Positions 32,318-39,458 of a stretch of DNA of 39,526 nt are shown in pieces; position 1 is the stretch's first letter, and each line of letters begins with the position of its first letter. The notes beneath the pieces were generated by a model that did not search any database, was not told where the DNA came from, and saw nothing but the letters and a program-made list of their open reading frames with translations. The stretch lies in the NCBI GenBank assembly GCA_030533415.1, contig JAUNJE010000027.1:1-39526 (forward strand). The letters run 5' to 3'. A program made the translations under genes and the position numbers. The stretch is from Eubacteriales bacterium (GTDB taxonomy: Bacteria > Bacillota > Clostridia > Oscillospirales > Oscillospiraceae).

Positions 32318-32560
32318 TTACGGGGCACAGGAATCCCCGTTTCCCGGTTTGTTCATTTCTTCTTCAATTCGCGCCATCAGAACGCTGGGGCGGACGTCCA
32401 TCGCCAGTCCTAACTTGTAGAAGGTTTCCAGCGTAGGCTTTCGTTCCCCGCGCTCAATGGCGCTTAAATGTGTCCTGCCGATACCGGCCAGCCCGCTGGC
32501 CAGCTCTTGAGACATGCCCTTCTTTTCCCGGAATTCCTGAATCACACGCCCGACAATCAA
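32318..32560 (-). CDS. XRE-family DNA-binding regulator
   Basis: The 80-residue protein is a Cro/C1-type helix-turn-helix (VIQEFREKKGMSQELASGLA, GIGRTHLSAIERGERKPTLE) with a short acidic tail. The likely start is TTG at 32560, but no good ribosome site precedes it, and an ATG at 32575 lies just upstream in another frame, so either the start is unusual or a small frameshift has occurred. An inverted repeat AAGTG-N8-CACTT at 32593-32610 directly upstream could be its operator. Its link to the ABC genes is positional only. Confidence 0.7.
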   Translation of the reverse strand: MIVGRVIQEFREKKGMSQELASGLAGIGRTHLSAIERGERKPTLETFYKLGLAMDVRPSVLMARIEEEMNKPGNGDSCAP

Positions 32561-32592
32561 CGCGTTCTGCTTTCATAAAAGAACAATTTTCT

Positions 32593-32610
32593 AAGTGTAT
32601 TTTATCACTT
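32593..32610. promoter_or_regulatory. possible operator
   Basis: Inverted repeat AAGTG and CACTT separated by 8 bp, containing a TAAAAT-like -10 element on the minus strand, upstream of the XRE gene. Confidence 0.35.
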
Positions 32611-32641
32611 GCGAAACGCATTTTCTCACGGCCGCCTAAAC

Positions 32642-32824
32642 ATGGTAAATATCGACGGGGAATGTGTTTTTGTGATTGAGGATATTTCGCCCAAATGCAA
32701 AAAGGGAAAGCATTTGGTGTCTGCAAGAATGATCCTCAAAAAATCAACGCTCTTGAAATGGATTGACATTATCGAACGCGGCGAAACAGAATACATCCCG
32801 AAAAAGAAGCCTAAAAAGGCTTAA
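32642..32824 (+). CDS. small basic hypothetical protein
   Basis: A 60-residue frame with a plausible composition: hydrophobic-acidic start (MVNIDGECVFVIEDISPKCK) and a very basic end (KKKPKKA). There is no clear ribosome site. It could be a genuine small gene, or a remnant of a longer one. It lies between the XRE gene and the iron/oxidative-stress cluster. Confidence 0.35.
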   Translation: MVNIDGECVFVIEDISPKCKKGKHLVSARMILKKSTLLKWIDIIERGETEYIPKKKPKKA

Positions 32825-32861
32825 AAAGGTTCTCGCCACTTCCCGGGGAAGGCAATCCCCA

Positions 32862-32897
32862 AGAAAAAAGAAGGAGCGGAAATTTCCGCTCCTTCTT
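32862..32897. terminator. bidirectional terminator
   Basis: A perfect 30-nt palindrome (32868-32897) with an A-run on its left, read as a T-run on the minus strand. It ends the leftward iron/oxidative-stress genes. Confidence 0.9.
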
Positions 32898-32911
32898 GGG
32901 TGGTGTTGCAG

Positions 32912-33241
32912 TTAGTCCAGAATCTCCATCAGTCTGCCGCAGCAGAAGGGGATGGGTTCGCCGGCTTTGACGTGCTGGGTTTTGTTGCAGGTGACGCAGT
33001 AGACGTCGGTGTCGTAGGGGGCGCGGATCACGGGGATCTCCTTGGCCTCCTGCTCGCTCAGACCGTCGATGTGGAACGTGGCGGTCTTGTTCTGGCTGGG
33101 GATATACACCCCGATGGGAGACAGCGCCTTGTTTTCGCCCACGCAGTTGCCCATCTTGACCCACAGGGCCTCCAGTTCGGCGGCCTCAGCGGCGTGCTCG
33201 GGGGTAAACTCCACAACGTCCTTGTTGATACGGATTTTCAT
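32912..33241 (-). CDS. desulforedoxin-like Cys4 domain protein
   Basis: The 109-residue protein has an acidic N-terminal domain (MKIRINKDVVEFTPEHAAEA and onward) and a C-terminal metal site with pattern VYCVTCN...PFCCGRLM. This matches the CxxC...CC arrangement of desulforedoxin and the N-terminal domain of desulfoferrodoxin, which bind iron through four Cys. The superoxide-reductase domain of desulfoferrodoxin is absent. GAGGTAA precedes the ATG. It is last behind ferritin and rubrerythrin, so an electron-transfer role in oxygen or iron stress is likely. Confidence 0.7.
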   Translation of the reverse strand: MKIRINKDVVEFTPEHAAEAAELEALWVKMGNCVGENKALSPIGVYIPSQNKTATFHIDGLSEQEAKEIPVIRAPYDTDVYCVTCNKTQHVKAGEPIPFCCGRLMEILD

Positions 33242-33294
33242 TGCGGTTACCTCACAATCTCAAATAGGTTCATTCCTTGCGGGTAGGACAGCGG

Positions 33295-33804
33295 TCACTC
33301 CGTCTGGCTGGGAGCAGAATAAGTACGCCCGGCGTATTCCTGGTCCAGTAGGTAAAGGCCCTTGGGATCGCTGCCAAAGAGCTTGTAGCGGCTGACCATA
33401 GTATCGGCGCTGTCCTCTTCCTCCATCTGCTCGTTCACAAACCAGTCCAGGAATTTCATGGTCCGGTAGTCCTTGGCCTGATGGGCCTCATGATAGATCT
33501 CGTTGATCAGCGCGGTTACATAGCGCTCATGCTCCGCCGCAGCCACCAGGGGATCCAGCACGGAGGAAAAATGCTTATCCGGCTTGTCAATGGCGTCCAG
33601 CGTGACCTTCAGGTTATTGCTCTGCATGTACTTGATGAACATGAGGGCATGGTCCCGCTCCTCCTGGGCCTGGATCATATAGTAATTGGAATAGCCGTCC
33701 AGATCCTGGTCGTTATAGTAGTTGGAAATGTCCAGGTACAAATAGGCGCTGTAAAATTCCTTGTTGACCTGCTGATTCAACAGTGCTGCTGTTTTTTCGT
33801 TCAT
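33295..33804 (-). CDS. ftnA: ferritin, non-haem (FtnA-like)
   Basis: The 169-residue protein is a bacterial ferritin that stores iron as a ferric mineral in a 24-subunit shell. Ferroxidase-centre residues are visible: Glu in NKEFYSAY, Glu and His in AQEERDHA, Glu in AAAEHERY, and Glu/Gln in NEQMEEE. GGAGG lies 7 nt before the ATG. It lies between rubrerythrin and the desulforedoxin-like gene in a PerR/Fur-linked cluster. Confidence 0.95.
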   Translation of the reverse strand: MNEKTAALLNQQVNKEFYSAYLYLDISNYYNDQDLDGYSNYYMIQAQEERDHALMFIKYMQSNNLKVTLDAIDKPDKHFSSVLDPLVAAAEHERYVTALINEIYHEAHQAKDYRTMKFLDWFVNEQMEEEDSADTMVSRYKLFGSDPKGLYLLDQEYAGRTYSAPSQTE

Positions 33805-33829
33805 AATAATCCTCCTTGCTATATTTTGG

Positions 33830-33861
33830 AAAACCGCCGGCCCCCGTCAGGGGACCGGCGG
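33830..33861 (-). terminator. terminator or attenuator after rubrerythrin
   Basis: A 12-bp GC stem (33834-33845, 33850-33861, one mismatch) read leftward is followed by TTTTCC, between rubrerythrin and ferritin genes. Confidence 0.7.
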
Positions 33862-33929
33862 GGCATAAGCATCCACGCGGCAGCTGCAAATGGCACGCCG
33901 CAGCATCTTATCCTTGGTCAGTTCGCGGC

Positions 33930-34520
33930 TTACTTGAAATACCGCTCCAACAGGCCCTTCAGAGCCTTGCCATGACGGGCCTCGTCACGGGCCATCTCGT
34001 GGACGGTGTCGTGGATGGCATCCAGGCCGTTCTTCTTGGCGCAGACAGCCAGGTCAACCTTGCCGGCGGTGGCGCCGAACTCGCAGTCAACACGCCATGC
34101 CAGGTTCTCCTTGGTGGAGGCCTTCATGTTGGGCTCCAGATCCTCGCCCAGCAGCTCGGCAAACTTGGAAGCGTGCTCGGCCTCCTCATAAGCGGCCTTC
34201 TCCCAGTACAGACCGATCTCGGGGTAACCCTCGCGGTGGGCGATCCGGGCCATGCACAGGTACATACCGACTTCGCTGCACTCACCGTTGAAGTTCGCAA
34301 CCAGCTGCTCGAAGATGAACTTCTTGTCCTCTTCGGAGATGTCGGGGTTGTTCTTTACGGTCTTGGCATAGATGCCATACTCATGCTCGGCAGCCAGCTT
34401 GTCGGTCTCCATGACCTTGAACTTGGAGCCGTCAACCTTGCACACGGGGCACTTGAAGCCTTCGGGGATGGACTCGCCTTCGTAGACGTAGCCGCAGACG
34501 GGACAGACAAATTTCTTCAT
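33930..34520 (-). CDS. reverse rubrerythrin (N-terminal rubredoxin domain)
   Basis: The 196-residue protein starts with a rubredoxin domain ([19 protein letters not shown]; about 1-35) and continues with a di-iron ferritin-like domain (ExxxxxxE and EEAEH motifs: [29 protein letters not shown]). This domain order is the reverse of classical rubrerythrin and is typical of Clostridia, where such proteins reduce hydrogen peroxide and oxygen. The ATG at 34520 has GGAGG 8 nt upstream; a closer ATG at 34526 is only 2 nt away from it. It follows the PerR-type regulator gene by 56 nt. Confidence 0.95.
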   Translation of the reverse strand: MKKFVCPVCGYVYEGESIPEGFKCPVCKVDGSKFKVMETDKLAAEHEYGIYAKTVKNNPDISEEDKKFIFEQLVANFNGECSEVGMYLCMARIAHREGYPEIGLYWEKAAYEEAEHASKFAELLGEDLEPNMKASTKENLAWRVDCEFGATAGKVDLAVCAKKNGLDAIHDTVHEMARDEARHGKALKGLLERYFK

Positions 34521-34558
34521 AACCATTTCCTCCAAAAATTTTTCTTTTAGTATTGTTT

Positions 34559-34573
34559 GGCGGAATCTCCGCC
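34559..34573. other. short hairpin between perR-like and rubrerythrin genes
   Basis: GGCGGA and TCCGCC (6 bp, 3-nt loop) just after the regulator stop codon, without a T-run in the leftward direction. It might be a processing or partial termination site. Confidence 0.4.
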
Positions 34574-34576
34574 GGA

Positions 34577-34978
34577 TTAACAGGTTTTGCTGCAAAGACA
34601 GCTGCCGCACAGGCCCGTAAAGGTCAACTGGCAGCCTTCCACCCGGCAGCCGGAATGCTGCTCCGCATTGCAGCATAATGCCTGGGGCAGCTCCAGTCCC
34701 GGCATATCCAGGACAGCGCCGCAGTGGGTGCAGACGAAGTGCACATGTGGCTCAGTGACTGCGTCGAAGCGCTCCACACCGTTCACGGTGCCCAGGCTTC
34801 GGATCAGCCCCTGCCTTTTGAAATGGGAGAGGTTGCGGTATACCGTGGCCAGGGAAATGTCCGGGTACTCCTCGTGGAGCATTTCATGCACCATCTCAGC
34901 GGATGGATGCAGCGCGGTCTGGCGCAGGCAGGTGAGGATGGCGTTGCGTTTTTTGAATTGCTTCGCTGCAGCTTCCAT
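34577..34978 (-). CDS. perR: Fur-family regulator, PerR-like
   Basis: The 133-residue protein has the Fur winged helix ([37 protein letters not shown]) and a dimerisation domain with regulatory metal site residues ([10 protein letters not shown]) and a structural Cys4 zinc site (CTHC and CGSCLC). The ATG at 34978 follows GGAGGAGG. Context with rubrerythrin and ferritin fits peroxide-sensing PerR; Fur or Zur cannot be excluded. A Fur-type palindrome sits upstream of its promoter, so it is probably autoregulated. Confidence 0.9.
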   Translation of the reverse strand: MEAAAKQFKKRNAILTCLRQTALHPSAEMVHEMLHEEYPDISLATVYRNLSHFKRQGLIRSLGTVNGVERFDAVTEPHVHFVCTHCGAVLDMPGLELPQALCCNAEQHSGCRVEGCQLTFTGLCGSCLCSKTC

Positions 34979-35026
34979 AAGCGCCTCCTCCGTTTCTATT
35001 TGCAAATCATTCTTATCTATAGGTCC

Positions 35027-35055
35027 AGTATAGCACGGGTATTTCTTTTTGTCAA
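35027..35055 (-). promoter_or_regulatory. promoter of the perR-rubrerythrin cluster
   Basis: Minus-strand TTGACA (35050-35055) and TATACT (35027-35032) with a 17-bp spacer. Confidence 0.85.
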
Positions 35056-35060
35056 GAGTA

Positions 35061-35079
35061 AATGAGAATAATTCGCATT
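35061..35079. promoter_or_regulatory. Fur-family operator
   Basis: A 9-1-9 palindrome AATGAGAAT-A-ATTCGCATT with one mismatch, lying 5 bp upstream of the -35 box. It matches the general Fur/PerR box form. A second partial site may lie in the leader (ATAAGAATGATTTGC on the minus strand). Confidence 0.7.
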
Positions 35080-35142
35080 TTATTTTCTTTCAAATCAACG
35101 TTTCGGAAAAGGACCCGGAGGCGCAGAGCCTCCGGGACTTGC

Positions 35143-35340
35143 TTATGTGGGAATGCTTTCCTTTACAACGGCAACGCCATCCACCAGGTTGGCCATTTCC
35201 AGGGTGCCCTCAATGGCCATCTGGCGCTCCATCAGGTCGGTGAGAATGACCACGCCATCTCTGCACTCAATGCGCATGACATTTCTCATCACCACCGTTT
35301 CGGGGGTCAGCGAATTCTTATAAACTGTTGACAGGCACAT
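35143..35340 (-). CDS. cooT: CooT-family nickel-binding protein
   Basis: The 65-residue protein follows the CooT pattern: MCLSTVYKNS with the metal-binding Cys2, then DGVVILTDLMERQMAIEGTL and DLVDGVAVV in a small beta barrel. CooT binds nickel and helps mature the nickel site of CO dehydrogenase in some bacteria, although many carriers lack that enzyme. GGAGG lies 8 nt upstream. It follows the His-rich protein gene by 11 nt and is thus in a nickel-type operon. Confidence 0.88.
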   Translation of the reverse strand: MCLSTVYKNSLTPETVVMRNVMRIECRDGVVILTDLMERQMAIEGTLEMANLVDGVAVVKESIPT

Positions 35341-35351
35341 AAAGGTCCTCC

Positions 35352-35786
35352 TTACTCGTGCTCCAGGCTGCTGAGCACCACGCTCAGGCGCATATTGCCC
35401 TTCTCAAAATCGGACACGGCAGCCATGACCTGCTCATAGGCGGTGTGGCTTCCGGCCTTCTCCAGCTGAACGGCCAGCTCCGCCAGCTCCTTGGCATGGG
35501 CGGCATTGTGCCCCACCATATATTTCATCAGGGCCGTCAGCTCCTCCATGGGGGTATGCTCGCACTGGGTCGGGCAGCCACTGCAGCCGGTGCTGCAGTC
35601 ATGGCTGTGGGTATGCGGCTGGCCCTGCTCATGCAGGTGCTCGTGGTCATGGGGATGCTCATGGTCATGAGAATGGGTATGCGTGTGCTCATGGGTGTGG
35701 GTAACGCCGTCATGGGTGTGTTCATGGGTATGGGAGTGCTCATGCTCATGAGCGCCGCCGGCGACATGGTCGTGATCGATATGCAT
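35352..35786 (-). CDS. histidine-rich metal-binding protein
   Basis: The 144-residue protein has an extreme His-rich N-terminus: 25 His in the first 63 residues, mostly as HxH with Glu, Thr and Asp. A Cys cluster (CSTGCSGCPTQC, about 64-75) follows, then a helical C-terminal domain (ELTALMKYMVGHNAAHAKEL to SLEHE). It recalls nickel-storage proteins such as CooJ, HypB tails and Hpn, but the domain order is its own. GGAGG precedes the ATG. It is first in the operon with CooT and divergent from a CsoR/RcnR-type regulator, so nickel (perhaps copper) buffering is likely. Confidence 0.85.
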   Translation of the reverse strand: MHIDHDHVAGGAHEHEHSHTHEHTHDGVTHTHEHTHTHSHDHEHPHDHEHLHEQGQPHTHSHDCSTGCSGCPTQCEHTPMEELTALMKYMVGHNAAHAKELAELAVQLEKAGSHTAYEQVMAAVSDFEKGNMRLSVVLSSLEHE

Positions 35787-35816
35787 ATATCAAAATCCTC
35801 CTTTGGGTTTTTCTAT

Positions 35817-35845
35817 ATTATAGCCTGTATACCGGCTTCTGTCAA
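35817..35845 (-). promoter_or_regulatory. promoter of the His-rich/cooT operon
   Basis: Consensus minus-strand TTGACA (35840-35845) and TATAAT (35817-35822), 17-bp spacer. Confidence 0.88.
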
Positions 35846-35866
35846 AGCATTTATTTCTTCTGAAAT

Positions 35867-35910
35867 ATCCCCCCTCCGGGCTTGCCAACGGGAACAAATC
35901 GGGGTATAAT
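35867..35910 (+). promoter_or_regulatory. promoter and C-tract operator of the CsoR/RcnR-type gene
   Basis: TTGCCA (35882-35887) and TATAAT (35905-35910) with a 17-bp spacer. ATCCCCCCTCCGGG (35867-35880), a C-tract of the kind bound by CsoR/RcnR/InrS proteins, lies just upstream, between the two divergent promoters. Confidence 0.7.
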
Positions 35911-35953
35911 AGATGGAAAATCAAAATCGGAAACAGGAAAGAAGGAATGGCAG

Positions 35954-36304
35954 ATGTCCGACCCGCACGACCACGATTCGCAGCACAGCCATGAGCACGA
36001 CCATGCCTACCTCCATGCGCACGGTATCCCCCATACCCACACCCATGTCCACGAGAATCAGAAGGCGGTCATCAACCGCCTGTCCCGGGCCATCGGCCAT
36101 TTGGAGAAGGTGAAGCGGATGGTGGAGGAAGGTTATGACTGCTCCGAGGTCCTGATCCAGCTGGCAGCGGTGCGCTCCGCACTGGACAATACCGGCAAGG
36201 TGATCCTGAAGGACCACATGCGCCACTGTATGGTGGATGCGGTAGCCGCGGGAGATGAAGCCGCCATTGACGACCTGTGTCAGGCCATTGATAAATTGAT
36301 CTAA
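35954..36304 (+). CDS. CsoR/RcnR-family metal-sensing repressor with His-rich N-terminus
   Basis: The 116-residue protein has about 35 residues rich in His (MSDPHDHDSQHSHEHDHAYL and onward), then a DUF156 four-helix domain (VINRLSRAIGHLEKVKRMVE to LCQAIDKLI). Metal-site residues are Cys in YDCSEV and His/Cys in KDHMRHC, the C-H-C set of CsoR, while the His-rich tail and gene context point to nickel as in InrS/RcnR. The ATG at 35954 follows AAAGGAATGG. It is divergent from the His-rich/CooT operon and likely represses both. Confidence 0.9.
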   Translation: MSDPHDHDSQHSHEHDHAYLHAHGIPHTHTHVHENQKAVINRLSRAIGHLEKVKRMVEEGYDCSEVLIQLAAVRSALDNTGKVILKDHMRHCMVDAVAAGDEAAIDDLCQAIDKLI

Positions 36305-36305
36305 T

Positions 36306-36350
36306 AACGGAAAGCGGGTTCCTTCAAATGGAATCCGCTTTCCGTTTTTC
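36306..36350. terminator. terminator after the CsoR/RcnR-type gene
   Basis: A 17-bp stem with one mismatch (36306-36322, 36330-36346) followed by TTTTTC. It lies between convergent genes and may also serve the leftward membrane protein gene. Confidence 0.9.
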
Positions 36351-36404
36351 TGTTTCCAATTTAAATGAAAAATGCCTGCCCGGAAGATGGGCGCCCCAAT
36401 ATGC

Positions 36405-37067
36405 TTATCTTGGATGCTTTACAAGCAAATAAAGAAACCATACCAGCATGCCGCAATTCATGCAGAACGTGTACAACCCGTAAGAAAACGCGGTCGCCGG
36501 GAGTATATTCGCCACAACATTTATAACCGCCATCCAAACAAGGGGCGTAAAGACCGCTTCCCATTTTTTCAGGCCGGTTTTGCCGCGAAGTATGTATATC
36601 ATCAGCAACAGTAACGGAATGCCGGCAAAAATATAGGCAATCATCAGGCAGGGCAGTATCGCATTTCCCAGAAGATTTGATATACCATTCGCCAATTCGT
36701 TTCCCGCGTGTTCCGCCATCCAGGAATACACCAGTACATTGACCGCAACAATAAAATGAATGACAAGCCATCCAACCGGGCACAACCCAAAAGTATACTT
36801 AAGCCGTCCGGCCGATTTTTTATCGGATGCCAAATCAGCAATACGGAGCATAGCGGGAAAATAGAAAAGCATGCCCACCATTGCCAATACCAAAGTTACT
36901 GTTACCTTTGCCGCATTATAGCCCGCTCCGTGGCCGGCACGGATAAAATAGAAAATGTCTCCCTCTATCAATGCTGGATCAACATATCCCAGCAGCCAAT
37001 CGCCAATTCCAAAGCAAATGCACCCGGCGATTCCGTAAATCCAATCCTTTTTCCCCGTTTCCCTCAC
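36405..37067 (-). CDS. multi-pass membrane protein, function unknown
   Basis: The 220-residue protein has about six membrane segments (for example YGIAGCICFGIGDWLLG, LVLAMVGMLFYFPAML, LVIHFIVAVNVLVYSWM) and a C-terminal basic end. It starts at GTG (37067) with GGGGAGG about 8 nt upstream. Base composition is more AT-rich than in neighbours, hinting at transfer. I do not recognise the family with confidence; it resembles DUF6796-type proteins. Confidence 0.7.
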   Translation of the reverse strand: MRETGKKDWIYGIAGCICFGIGDWLLGYVDPALIEGDIFYFIRAGHGAGYNAAKVTVTLVLAMVGMLFYFPAMLRIADLASDKKSAGRLKYTFGLCPVGWLVIHFIVAVNVLVYSWMAEHAGNELANGISNLLGNAILPCLMIAYIFAGIPLLLLMIYILRGKTGLKKWEAVFTPLVWMAVINVVANILPATAFSYGLYTFCMNCGMLVWFLYLLVKHPR

Positions 37068-37103
37068 TGCAATTACCTCCCCGCGTAATCGTTTCTTTAT
37101 TTC

Positions 37104-37132
37104 GGTTAGCTTATCCTAACCATTTCAGTATA
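37104..37132 (-). promoter_or_regulatory. possible promoter and operator of the membrane protein gene
   Basis: Minus-strand TATACT (37127-37132) with a palindrome GGTTAG-N6-CTAACC (37104-37121) at the predicted transcription start. The -35 is weak, so regulation is likely but unproven. Confidence 0.35.
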
Positions 37133-37182
37133 CAACAATTCTCCCAAGAAATCCAGCCCCAATGTATAAATAAAAACAAAAG

Positions 37183-37233
37183 CCGGGGAAACAAATCGTT
37201 CTGGCTCTCGACAGCTTTCCCGGTTTGTTTACA
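37183..37233 (-). terminator. terminator-like hairpin with a large loop
   Basis: CCGGGGAAA and TTTCCCGG pair across about 32 nt. Read leftward a T-rich stretch (TTTTGTTTTTATTT) follows. The transcript it would end is not evident. Confidence 0.35.
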
Positions 37234-37279
37234 TTCCGAAGTTCTTCCAGCTTTTCCATGCGCATTTGCATATCCTCAA

Positions 37280-37310
37280 TTGTAAACCAATCCAAAAAAA
37301 TGGTTGACAA
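37280..37310 (+). promoter_or_regulatory. BirA operator
   Basis: TTGTAAACC (37280-37288) and GGTTGACAA (37302-37310) form the classical biotin repressor palindrome, with 15 bp between the AAC and GTT cores. The right half overlaps the -35 box of the bioY promoter. Confidence 0.92.
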
Positions 37311-37333
37311 TTGTGGCGGGCATATGCTATACT
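37304..37333 (+). promoter_or_regulatory. promoter of bioY-DUF1284-birA
   Basis: TTGACA (37304-37309) and TATACT (37328-37333) with an 18-bp spacer. The -35 lies inside the BirA operator, so biotin-bound BirA would block RNA polymerase. Confidence 0.9.
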
Positions 37334-37378
37334 CCTGACAGAAAAAGCCAATTTCCAAACCATCAGGAGGAATGACAA

Positions 37379-37936
37379 ATGGAAACATCCGTCTCAACAA
37401 AATTCCGGACCGTGGATATGGCATACATCGCCATGTTTGCCGTGATGATCGCGGTATGCTCGTGGATCTCCATTCCCGCCACGGTGCCTTTCACCCTGCA
37501 AACCTTCGGCGTGTTCCTTGCCGTGGGCGTCCTGGGCGGTAAGCGGGGCACGCTGGCGGTGCTGGTTTACCTGCTGCTGGGCACCGTGGGCGTGCCGGTA
37601 TTTGCCGGATTCTCCGGCGGCATTGGCTGCCTGCTGGGCACTACCGGCGGCTACATCGTGGGCTTCCTGTTTTCGGCGCTGGTGATGTGGCTCATGGAGC
37701 GGCTGCTGGGGAAAAAGCCCTGGGTGCTGGCATTGTCCATGGTGCTGGGGCTTCTGGTGTGCTACGCTTTCGGCACCGTCTGGTTCATGCAGGTCTATGC
37801 CAAAACCTCCGGGGCCATCGGTATGTGGACCGCCCTGGGCTGGTGCGTATTCCCCTACATCATTCCGGACGCCGTCAAAATCATCCTGGCCATGGTCCTC
37901 TCCAGAAGGCTGGCCGCTGCCATCAAGCTCCGCTGA
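37379..37936 (+). CDS. bioY: biotin transporter substrate-binding component BioY
   Basis: The 185-residue membrane protein is an S component of ECF-type vitamin transporters that binds and imports biotin. Family segments include VPFTLQTFGVFLAVGVLGGKRG, LLLGTVGVPVFAGFSGG and PYIIPDAVKIILAMVLSRRL. AGGAGG lies 8 nt before the ATG. No EcfA/T genes are adjacent, so it probably shares a general ECF module. It is first in an operon with birA, controlled by a BirA operator. Confidence 0.96.
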   Translation: METSVSTKFRTVDMAYIAMFAVMIAVCSWISIPATVPFTLQTFGVFLAVGVLGGKRGTLAVLVYLLLGTVGVPVFAGFSGGIGCLLGTTGGYIVGFLFSALVMWLMERLLGKKPWVLALSMVLGLLVCYAFGTVWFMQVYAKTSGAIGMWTALGWCVFPYIIPDAVKIILAMVLSRRLAAAIKLR

Positions 37937-37946
37937 GGGCCGCGCT

Positions 37947-38339
37947 GTGAAGAAGCAGCCCTACAGCATCCGGCCCCACCATGGACTTTGCCTCAGCTTT
38001 TTTCAGGGAAAGGGCTACAGCGGGGCATTCGTGGAAAACATGGCGGGAGTAAAAGCCGAGTTGGAAGAAAACCTCCTGATCTGCCTGGCCGGAGGCGCGG
38101 ACGACATCTGTGCTGCCTGTCCCAACAACACCGCCGGGTGCTGCGAAAGTGAGGAAAAAGTCAGGCGGTATGACCGGGAGGTGCTCCGGCGCTGCGGCCT
38201 GTCCGTGGGAGATATCCTGCCCTACCGAACCTTCGAAGCACGGGTACGCCGGGACATTCTCCTGCCGGGACAGCGGGAGGAGATTTGCGGCGACTGCCAG
38301 TGGACTGCACTGTGCCACTTTGAACGTGAGGGAATATGA
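37947..38339 (+). CDS. DUF1284-domain protein
   Basis: The 130-residue protein matches DUF1284: SIRPHHGLCLSFFQGKGYS at the start, then ICLAGGADDICAACPNN with several Cys, and a late CGDCQW pair, so it may bind a metal or iron-sulfur cluster. It starts at GTG (37947), with GAGGG 7 nt upstream. It is flanked by bioY (10 nt) and birA (overlap of 4 nt in ATGA), so it is translated with biotin genes, but its role there is unknown. Confidence 0.85.
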   Translation: MKKQPYSIRPHHGLCLSFFQGKGYSGAFVENMAGVKAELEENLLICLAGGADDICAACPNNTAGCCESEEKVRRYDREVLRRCGLSVGDILPYRTFEARVRRDILLPGQREEICGDCQWTALCHFEREGI

Positions 38340-39310
38340 CGACCAAAGAAAAACTGCTGGGGCTGTTTGAGGCCAACAAGGGAATTTATTTTTCCGGTGA
38401 GGAAATCGCCCGGACGCTCTGTGTGTCCAGGGCGGCGGTTTGGAAGGCCGTGAAGGCCCTCCGGCAGGAGGGCTATGCCATTGACGCGGTGACCAATAAG
38501 GGCTATTGCCTTTCCGAGAAAACGGACATTTTATCCCCCCAGGGGATCCGAAAATATCTGAAGCCTGCGTATCAGGCCATGGAGCTGACGGTACTTCCCG
38601 CCGCCGGGTCCACCAACGCCCTGCTCCGGGAAAAGGCCAACCAGGGCTGCCCGGAGGGCTATACCGTCCTTTCCAACGAACAGACGGAGGGCCGGGGCCG
38701 CTATGGGCGGACATTTTACTCCCCCGGGGATACCGGGATCTATATGAGCATCCTGCTCCGTCCCCTGCGGTATTCCGCCCAACAGGCGGTTCGGCTGACC
38801 GCGGTGGCGGCGGTGGCCATGTGCGAGGCCATTGAAGCGGTATCCGGCGAAACCGCCCAAATCAAATGGGTCAACGACATTTTCGTCCGGGGAAAGAAGG
38901 TCTGCGGCATTCTCACGGAAGGCTCTGTGGGCCTGGAAAGCGGGGCGCTGGAGTACGCCGTGCTGGGGGCGGGGGTGAACGTTTATCCCCCCAAAGAGGG
39001 CTTCCCCCAGGAGTTGGAGGCCATTGCGGGAACCGTCTTCGACAGTCCCCGGGATGACATGAAAAACCGGCTGGCCGGAGAATTCATCAACCGCTTCATG
39101 GACTGCTATACTGCCCCGGATCAAACGGGATACATTGAAAAATACCGCAGCCGCAGTCTGGTCATCGGGAAAAGCATCACCGTTTTTTCCGGGAGCCAGC
39201 CACGCAGCGCCTATACCTATGGCATTGATGATGCCTGCCGCCTGCTGGTGCGCTATGACAACGGCGAGACGGAAAGCCTTTCCTACGGAGAAATCGGGAT
39301 CCGGGTGTAA
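38336..39310 (+). CDS. birA: bifunctional biotin--protein ligase / biotin operon repressor
   Basis: The 324-residue protein has an N-terminal winged helix (FSGEEIARTLCVSRAAVWKA, about 18-60), the ligase domain with biotin-binding EGRGRYGR (about 116-123), KWVNDI and GAGVNV motifs, and a C-terminal SH3-like domain. It attaches biotin to carboxylase carrier proteins and, bound to biotinyl-AMP, represses biotin genes. The BirA operator in front of bioY in the same operon makes autoregulation very likely. Its start overlaps the DUF1284 stop codon. Confidence 0.97.
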   Translation: MTTKEKLLGLFEANKGIYFSGEEIARTLCVSRAAVWKAVKALRQEGYAIDAVTNKGYCLSEKTDILSPQGIRKYLKPAYQAMELTVLPAAGSTNALLREKANQGCPEGYTVLSNEQTEGRGRYGRTFYSPGDTGIYMSILLRPLRYSAQQAVRLTAVAAVAMCEAIEAVSGETAQIKWVNDIFVRGKKVCGILTEGSVGLESGALEYAVLGAGVNVYPPKEGFPQELEAIAGTVFDSPRDDMKNRLAGEFINRFMDCYTAPDQTGYIEKYRSRSLVIGKSITVFSGSQPRSAYTYGIDDACRLLVRYDNGETESLSYGEIGIRV

Positions 39311-39319
39311 TAGACAGTA

Positions 39320-39360
39320 TCCCCCTGCCAGCCTTGGCGCCGGGCAGGGGGAATATTTTT
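39320..39360 (+). terminator. terminator of the bioY-birA operon
   Basis: A perfect 10-bp stem (39320-39329, 39343-39352) followed by a T-run (39356-39360), 9 nt past the birA stop codon. Confidence 0.9.
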
Positions 39361-39413
39361 ATAAAGAAACAGTATGAATATCAGCGTTGCACGGCCAGTG
39401 GTTCTCTTGATAC

Positions 39414-39446
39414 AAAAACGTCCCTGAAGCGTAAGCTTCAGGGACG
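39414..39446 (-). terminator. terminator of the rpsR transcript
   Basis: A perfect 12-bp stem (39419-39430, 39435-39446), loop 4 nt, followed on the minus strand by TTTTTG. Confidence 0.92.
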
Positions 39447-39458
39447 CTGGTTTGTCAA

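Noticed and set aside
37125-37424. 99-residue minus-strand frame containing a coding-like stretch (IEDMQMRMEKLEELRNVN)
   Set aside because: It overlaps the BirA operator, the bioY promoter and the bioY start and has no ribosome site. It may include a remnant of an old gene, but this is too weak to call.
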